NCBI RefSeq assembly: GCF_017792025.1
Contig: NZ_CP046956.1
Span: 2,542,001 to 2,606,000, forward strand
Direction of reading: 5' to 3'
Length of the DNA stretch: 64,000 bases
Source: Sediminibacillus dalangtanensis
GTDB taxonomy: Bacteria; Bacillota; Bacilli; Bacillales; Amphibacillaceae
Shown here: in pieces, positions 54,281 to 64,000 of the stretch
Layout: each line of letters begins with the position of its first letter
How positions within the stretch are numbered: position 1 is the first letter of the stretch
Program-made: the position numbers and the translations under genes
The notes under the pieces: model-generated
What the model saw: the letters and a program-made list of their open reading frames with translations, nothing else
Told to the model about the DNA's origin: nothing
Databases searched by the model: none

Positions 54281-54993
54281 ATGTGCTCGTTTTGTAAGTA
54301 GTCCAACTCTTTTTCAGTAAGGTCCCGGTATTCGCCTGGCTGCAAAGCAGGATCAAGCTTGAGACTCCCCATAGAGATGCGTTTCAAATAGGTCACCCGC
54401 TTTCCTACCGACTCGAACATTCGTTTCACCTGATGAAATTTGCCTTCCGTAATGGTTAGTTCGATTTCGGACATCTCTCCACGTGTCAAAATTTTCAATT
54501 CTGCCGGCTGGGTGACGTAGCCATCATCCAAAATCACACCCTTTTGGAAAACTTCAATATCCTCTTGTGTGACCCTTCCATCGATACTTGCATAATACGT
54601 TTTGCCCACATATTTTTTAGGGGAGAGCAATTGATGGGCAAGCTTGCCGTCATTGGTGATTAGCAGCAGCCCTTCGGTGTCTTTATCAAGCCTTCCGACC
54701 GGAAAAGGATCCAACACAGCATCTTCCGGTTCCAATAAATCTACCACTGTCAAGTCGCGTTGGTCCTCTGTAGCAGATACGTATCCCGGCGGCTTATTCA
54801 TCATTAAATAAACCACCTCTTTGTATTCAACTGTTTCACCAAACACTGTGATGATACTTTTATCCGGATCCACATGCGTCTGCGGAGATTTTACCACTTG
54901 ATCATCGCAGCGGACGTTCCCTTTTTTCAATAGATCTTTTACTTCTTTTCTGCTTCCATAGCCCATATTGGCAAGCAGCTTATCGATTCTCAT
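54271..54993 (-). CDS. ytzG: 16S rRNA pseudouridine synthase, RsuA family
   Basis: Isomerises a uridine of small-subunit rRNA to pseudouridine (U516 equivalent in the RsuA group). The 240-residue protein has an S4 RNA-binding domain (about 1-60: MRIDKLLANMGYGSRKEVKDLL) and the catalytic RluA/RsuA core with the nucleophile Asp in GRLDKDTEGLLLITNDG. QVKRMFESVGKRVTYLKRI is the second family motif. The neighbour ytzE and the upstream murJ/ytgP, 19 bases away on the same strand, match B. subtilis. Confidence 0.92.
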   Translation of the reverse strand: MRIDKLLANMGYGSRKEVKDLLKKGNVRCDDQVVKSPQTHVDPDKSIITVFGETVEYKEVVYLMMNKPPGYVSATEDQRDLTVVDLLEPEDAVLDPFPVGRLDKDTEGLLLITNDGKLAHQLLSPKKYVGKTYYASIDGRVTQEDIEVFQKGVILDDGYVTQPAELKILTRGEMSEIELTITEGKFHQVKRMFESVGKRVTYLKRISMGSLKLDPALQPGEYRDLTEKELDYLQNEHIKK

Positions 54994-55012
54994 CTTGTTC
55001 CCTCCTTCTATT

Positions 55013-56638
55013 TTATTTTCGTTTCAAAAATTTATCGATGATTCTTACTCTGCTTCCCAAAACGCGTTCCAGCAAAGTTGATTCATAACAAAGCCATAAA
55101 TAAACGATCGCTCCGGCAATAACTCCGACAGCCAGTACTAAGACTCCCTCTGCCCTGCCATCCTGGTAGGATATAAAAAATCCAAGACCCCATTTCACCA
55201 GCCAGACAAAGACTCCCATAATCGTTGTGAAAATGGCAATCAGCATGGATCGCTTAATAAATTGTTTTAACGGGAAAGCCACTGCTTGTTTTACTCTCCA
55301 TAGATTTAGAAGGACAGCAGTAACGACCGCCAGCATGGTTGCTAGTACGGCTCCTTTAGCACCAAAGGTATGGATAAACGGAAGGTTCAAAAAGACTTTG
55401 ACCATCAATCCAGCGGTAAGACTGATTACGGCAAATCGCTGCTGGTTGATTCCCTGCAATATCGATGAACTCACGGTAAAAAATCCAAAAGCGAGTGCTA
55501 CCGGGGCATACCATCCTAATAATGACCCATTTAAATCGATTTTGAAAGTCCCATAAAAAGACTGATATGCTTCATTAGAGAGGATAGATAATCCAACAAT
55601 CGATGGGAGAATCAGCAACATGATCGTTTGCAAAGATTGATTGATTTGCTGATACATCCTTTGCCGGTTCTTTTCTGTAAACGATTTTGTAATCGCAGGC
55701 AAAGCGGCTAAAGACATCCCCGTCGCGAGGGTGACGGGGATAATCACCAGCTTATGCCCGTACAAGTTAATGTTCGACAATGCGACATCTGCAATATCAC
55801 TTTGCCCAATCGCTGCCATTCCGCGTTTGAACGTAACCGAATCGACAAATTGATAGAGTGGCGTTGCAATTCCCACCAATACAAACGGTCCTGCATAACG
55901 GAAGAGCTCTTTAAACAAAGCGTTCAGCGGCAAATCGTAACTTTCCACCTGCTGTTGAACCTGCCTGTCCAAGTGACGCTTTCTTTTCCGCCAAAAAACC
56001 CACAACACGACACAGGAAGCAATTGCTCCTACAAAGGCTGCAAATGTAGCAAAACCTACAGCTAATTTTGTTGTTCCACCAAACACATCAATTACTAAGT
56101 AGACGGCAACCAACAAAAATATGATGCGAACGATTTGCTCGACTACTTGTGACACTGCAGTCGGCCCCATTGATTGATACCCCTGGAAAAATCCCCTGAC
56201 AATACTCATTGCTGGAATGACCAACAAGGCGAAGCTCACCATTCGGATGACCATTGCCACATCTGCTGCAGCGATTCCTTCTGAATCATCTGGTATATAA
56301 ATATTAGCAAGTATCCCAGCACCTAAGAACATTATCAAAAAAGCGATGAAACCTGTTATCGCCATTAAACTGAATCCTGCTTTGAACATTTTTCTTCCAG
56401 TTTGATAGTCGCCGAGTGAATTATATTTCGAAACAAATTTGGAAACGGCCAAAGGTACACCGACCGTCGAAATGCTGATCAAAATGTTATAAGGTATGTA
56501 TGCGTACTGGTATAACGCTCCTCCTTCAGCACCTACGATCTCATTAAATGGGATAACATATATCATCCCTAAAAATTTCGATAAAAATGTAGCGGCAGTT
56601 AAAAGCATGGTACCGCGTACTATATTATTTACAGCCAT
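55013..56638 (-). CDS. murJ: Lipid II flippase MurJ (YtgP)
   Basis: Moves lipid II from the inner to the outer membrane leaflet for wall synthesis. The 541-residue MOP-superfamily protein has about 14 membrane helices. Recognisable parts are NIVRGTMLLTAATFLSKFLGMIYVIPF, YIPYNILISISTVGVPLAVSKFVSKYN, VRGFFQGYQSMGPTAVSQVVEQIVR and SDIADVALSNINLYGHKLVIIPVTLATG. B. subtilis YtgP, of similar length, is the MurJ orthologue; a SpoVB-like exporter is the alternative but synteny favours MurJ. It likely forms an operon with ytzG. Confidence 0.9.
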   Translation of the reverse strand: MAVNNIVRGTMLLTAATFLSKFLGMIYVIPFNEIVGAEGGALYQYAYIPYNILISISTVGVPLAVSKFVSKYNSLGDYQTGRKMFKAGFSLMAITGFIAFLIMFLGAGILANIYIPDDSEGIAAADVAMVIRMVSFALLVIPAMSIVRGFFQGYQSMGPTAVSQVVEQIVRIIFLLVAVYLVIDVFGGTTKLAVGFATFAAFVGAIASCVVLWVFWRKRKRHLDRQVQQQVESYDLPLNALFKELFRYAGPFVLVGIATPLYQFVDSVTFKRGMAAIGQSDIADVALSNINLYGHKLVIIPVTLATGMSLAALPAITKSFTEKNRQRMYQQINQSLQTIMLLILPSIVGLSILSNEAYQSFYGTFKIDLNGSLLGWYAPVALAFGFFTVSSSILQGINQQRFAVISLTAGLMVKVFLNLPFIHTFGAKGAVLATMLAVVTAVLLNLWRVKQAVAFPLKQFIKRSMLIAIFTTIMGVFVWLVKWGLGFFISYQDGRAEGVLVLAVGVIAGAIVYLWLCYESTLLERVLGSRVRIIDKFLKRK

Positions 56639-56917
56639 GATAATTCACCTGCATCTCCTTTATCTAACTAGTCTATTTTATCATATCGTTCGATTTCTAA
56701 CAGAATTTTGGGGTTTTATTTTGCATTCTGTTATATTTTGGCGATGCCAGAGTGAAGTTTCCATCCCGCATGGACTTTTACATACCGAAAAGTCCCCATT
56801 GGAAATCCTGCGACTTTTTGCGTATACTGACGACATGCTATGCTATAGTAGTGACAGACTATATAAGGAATCCTACCCTATATACCCAGTCAGATAACAG
56901 GAAGGAATGAAGAAATT

Positions 56918-58180
56918 TTGACTTACCAAGTAGTCGTGATCGGTGGAGGGCCGTCTGGACTGATGGCTGCAATTGCTGCTGCCGAAAACGGTGCGCATAC
57001 ACTTTTAATTGATAAAGGAAACAAATTGGGGAAAAAGCTAGCCATTTCCGGAGGTGGCCGATGCAATGTCACCAACCGGCTCCCCCAAGAAGAAGTAATC
57101 AAACATATTCCAGGAAATGGCCGTTTTTTATACAGTGCTTTTTCTGTTTTTGATAATTACGATATCATTGACTTTTTTGAAGGTCTAGGAGTCAAATTGA
57201 AAGAAGAAGACCATGGCAGAATGTTCCCTGTCAGCAATTCCGCTAAAAGTGTCGTGAACGCATTGCTTGACCGGCTGGCGGAATTGAACGTAACGATTAG
57301 GACAAACACTCCCGTGGAAGCAATTGATTACGGCGAAAGCGAGCACACTATTATCCTTAAAGACAAAGAAAAAATCACAGCTGGCGCAATCATCGTTGCA
57401 GTTGGAGGAAAAGCCGTTCCCCATACCGGAAGTACGGGTGACGGGTATGCATGGGCAAAGAAAGCAGGACATACGATTACCGACATCTATCCTACAGAGG
57501 TACCCCTCCTTTCTTCGGAAACGTTTATCAAGGAAAAGAAATTGCAAGGTCTTGCACTGCGCGACGTAGCTTTATCCGTGTTGAATAATAAAAACAAACC
57601 AATTATCACACACCGGATGGACATGCTGTTTACTCATTTTGGTGTTTCTGGGCCAGCTGTATTGAGGTGTTCACAATTTGTCGTCAAAGAATTAAAGAAA
57701 GGAAACAAGGAAGTAAAGATGGAAATCGATGCTTTACCAGATCGCTCCCTCCATGTTTTGCTGGATGATTATAAAAAACTTTTGGAGGAAAGTCCAAAAA
57801 AGACAGTTAAAAATGTTTGTAAAGGACTTGTTCCTGAACGTTTTCTTGATTATTTACTGGAAAAAAATGGCATTTCTTTAGAAGATCGAGCAGCGAATAT
57901 TTCCCGGGAAAAGTTTTCCCTCTTTATAAGTGATTTGAAGCAATTCCAATTTAAGATTAACGGCTCCCAGCCTATAGAGAAGGCGTTTGTAACAGGTGGA
58001 GGGGTCTCCACTAAAGAGGTGATACCCAATACGCTGCAATCTAAGTTCATGCACGGACTTTATTTTAGCGGGGAAATCCTAGATATCCATGGTTACACCG
58101 GCGGTTATAACATCACTTCCGCTATGGTAACAGGAAGAGTAGCTGGAATGAATGCGGCATGGGAAGCATTGGCCAAGTAA
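56918..58180 (+). CDS. ytfP: Flavoprotein of the HI0933/BaiN family (YtfP)
   Basis: An FAD-dependent oxidoreductase-like protein of unknown physiological substrate. The 420-residue product begins with the Rossmann FAD motif [14 protein letters not shown] (GxGxxG at 9-14). It carries the family marker [20 protein letters not shown], plus [11 protein letters not shown] and the C-terminal [12 protein letters not shown] and [15 protein letters not shown]. Length is identical to B. subtilis YtfP. TTG start at 56918 with GGAAGGA upstream; an ATG in another frame nearby stops at once. It is divergent from murJ. The next gene after it is the rRNA operon. Confidence 0.9.
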   Translation: MTYQVVVIGGGPSGLMAAIAAAENGAHTLLIDKGNKLGKKLAISGGGRCNVTNRLPQEEVIKHIPGNGRFLYSAFSVFDNYDIIDFFEGLGVKLKEEDHGRMFPVSNSAKSVVNALLDRLAELNVTIRTNTPVEAIDYGESEHTIILKDKEKITAGAIIVAVGGKAVPHTGSTGDGYAWAKKAGHTITDIYPTEVPLLSSETFIKEKKLQGLALRDVALSVLNNKNKPIITHRMDMLFTHFGVSGPAVLRCSQFVVKELKKGNKEVKMEIDALPDRSLHVLLDDYKKLLEESPKKTVKNVCKGLVPERFLDYLLEKNGISLEDRAANISREKFSLFISDLKQFQFKINGSQPIEKAFVTGGGVSTKEVIPNTLQSKFMHGLYFSGEILDIHGYTGGYNITSAMVTGRVAGMNAAWEALAK

Positions 58181-58387
58181 ATATTATTGCACCCTTTCCG
58201 CTCTTTTTCAGATGGTTAAGTGCTTATACTCACTTAGACAGGAAGTTAAGGTGAAGGCATTCACAAGTTATGTAACAGTTTTTATCAACTGTAACACTTG
58301 AGCGCAAAATCACGGTCACTGTCAAATATGGTGGTGTGATTTATCACCCCACCCTCTCTTTATCAAAAGGCTTATTCCATAAATATA

Positions 58388-58530
58388 GCGATACTCAGAC
58401 CGAAGAGGAAGTAAACTCGCTTTCCGCGGACGAACGCCCGAGCCTCCTCGCAAAGTCCGCTGTGAGGCCTCGATCGTCCGTTTTTCCGTAGGGAGTCTCG
58501 CTTATTTCCTCTGCTACGCTATTTCGCTTT
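58388..58530. repeat. GC-rich Bacillaceae-type intergenic repeat
   Basis: In the 434-base gap between ytfP and the rRNA terminator, the reverse strand reads GCGAGACTCCCTACGG, ACGGACGATCGAGGCCTCAC, GCGAGGAGGCTC and GTCCGCGGAAAGCGAGT. This is the type of repeat (GAC-TCC, GAGGAGGCT, CGCGGAAAGCGA) scattered through Bacillaceae genomes and related in wording to the 19.6 kb and 50.0 kb copies. ACGGAC and GTCCG segments can form stems. The first 200 bases of the gap contain nothing recognised. Confidence 0.6.
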
Positions 58531-58614
58531 TTTGGCACACTGCAGAAACACTTATCACGACCGGGGACACCGCCACATTCAGTATAGAGCCACAATCACA
58601 GAGGGAAAGAGATA

Positions 58615-58658
58615 TAAAAAACACCCTTGAACGAGGATGTCCTCATTCAAGGGTGTTT
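58615..58658 (-). terminator. rRNA operon terminator
   Basis: Minus-strand AAACACCCTTGAATGAGG and CCTCGTTCAAGGGTGTTT pair almost perfectly, followed by a T-run, 6 bases beyond 5S. Confidence 0.95.
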
Positions 58659-58663
58659 GGTTT

Positions 58664-58780
58664 GCCTGGCGGCGTCCTACTCTCGCAGGGGCAAAGCCCC
58701 AACTACCATGGGCGCTGGAGAGCTTAACTGCTGTGTTCGGCATGGGAACAGGTGTGGCCTCTCCGCTATTGCCACCAGGC
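58664..58780 (-). rRNA. rrf: 5S ribosomal RNA
   Basis: A 117-base gene whose ends GCCTGGTGGC and GCCGCCAGGC pair. The internal CACCTGTTCCCATGCCGAAC and GAGAGTAGGACG are universal 5S segments. Last gene of the operon. Confidence 0.96.
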
Positions 58781-59086
58781 CTGCAGGATGCAGGTCGTTC
58801 TGTGTTGTTCACAGGACGTGAACGGTTTTAACAGAACTTCCTTTGTGTACATCTTTAGAAAGTGTACCTTCAAAACTAGATAAGAAGGAAGACATCAACG
58901 AACTTCACACGTTTTAATCCAGCTCTGCGGGCCGAAGCCCGCGACGCTTTTTGTTTTAATCCAGTTACGGCTCCTAACAGCTAGTGTATAGTTCATCCAG
59001 CTTTTCGTACGCTCAAAGCGGCGTACTACCATCTGGCTGATCTATCCATACGCTGTTGACCAGTCGCCTTCACTTTTTGTTTTAAG
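58781..59086 (-). other. 23S-5S spacer with 23S processing half-stem and repeat piece
   Basis: GTACCTTCAAAACTAGATAAG (58864-58884) is complementary, with one mismatch, to CTTATCTAGTTTTCAAGGTAC at 62098-62118 on the other side of 23S, forming the expected processing stem. The 200 bases nearer to 23S carry CCAGTCGCCTTCACTT, which recurs in the 16S-23S spacer. No tRNA. Confidence 0.75.
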
Positions 59087-63926
<4,840 letters not shown>

Positions 63927-64000
63927 TGATGAGCTTGCTTGCTCGTTCAAAAACTAGCTTGTATATCTTGCTTGACATACTGGTTGTTTTGTTCAGTTTT
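63927..64000 (-). other. rRNA leader with 16S processing half-stem
   Basis: CTGGTTGTTTTGTTCAGTTTT (63980-64000, plus strand) is the inverted complement, with two mismatches, of the sequence at 62147-62167, so the two flanks of 16S can pair for RNase III-type processing. The rRNA promoter lies outside the window. Confidence 0.75.

Overview
The window is chromosomal DNA from a Firmicute of the family Bacillaceae, probably a halotolerant Virgibacillus/Halobacillus/Sediminibacillus-type organism. The family call rests on an alpha/beta-type spore protein, RefZ, EzrA, SftA, MotPS, CcpA and T-box leaders, and on a gene order that follows the Bacillus subtilis sspA-thiI-ezrA-refZ-rpsD-tyrS-acuABC-motPS-ccpA-aroA-ytxGH-murC-sftA-ytpRQP-ytoP-ytnP-trmB-ytlR-ytgP-ytfP region. 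The genus is not determined. Acid-rich tails on the penicillin-binding protein and the chemotaxis receptor fit a salt-tolerant lifestyle, but that is inference.

Layout. 1-8.2 kb: 3'-truncated YtcJ-type amidohydrolase, spore protein, sulfur-transfer pair thiI/iscS, ezrA with a small membrane-protein partner, refZ and a free methionine-R-sulfoxide reductase. 8.2-16.4 kb: GAF-GGDEF diguanylate cyclase, rpsD with a long leader, tyrS under a T-box, and a class A penicillin-binding protein. 16.6-23.9 kb: acuABC, sodium stator genes motPS, ccpA, aroA. 24-38.5 kb: an FtsA/PilM-like actin-fold protein with an unusual repeated C-terminus, ytxGH, murC, a nicotinate phosphoribosyltransferase-like gene, sftA, ytpRQP, a lone EIIC-like membrane protein and a methyl-accepting chemotaxis protein. 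38.6-43.1 kb: the most accessory part, with a lipoprotein, ytoQ, an AT-rich T-box-controlled MFS efflux-type gene, a dispersed repeat and a decayed group II intron. 43.2-58.2 kb: ytoP, ytzB, ytnP, trmB, ytzH, ytmP, ytlR, ytlQ-like, thpR, an MFS permease, a RCK potassium channel, ytzE, ytzG, murJ/ytgP and ytfP. 58.6-64 kb: a complete 5S-23S-16S rRNA operon on the minus strand, without spacer tRNAs.

Functional links. thiI and iscS form a dedicated 4-thiouridine sulfur relay. ezrA, refZ, sftA, murC, murJ, the penicillin-binding protein and the FtsA-like gene all concern division, chromosome segregation or wall synthesis. acuA and acuC would acetylate and deacetylate acetyl-CoA synthetase, whose gene is not here. 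motP and motS form one sodium-driven stator. Two T-boxes are present: the expected tyrosine one on tyrS, and one on an MFS transporter whose antiterminator base and candidate specifier suggest tRNA-Asn.

Repeats. At least two dispersed repeat families occur in intergenic DNA, including a 583-bp element with short inverted ends and fragments inside both rRNA spacers. No CRISPR array, prophage, intact insertion sequence or tRNA gene was seen. All calls come from reading the sequence; no database search was possible.
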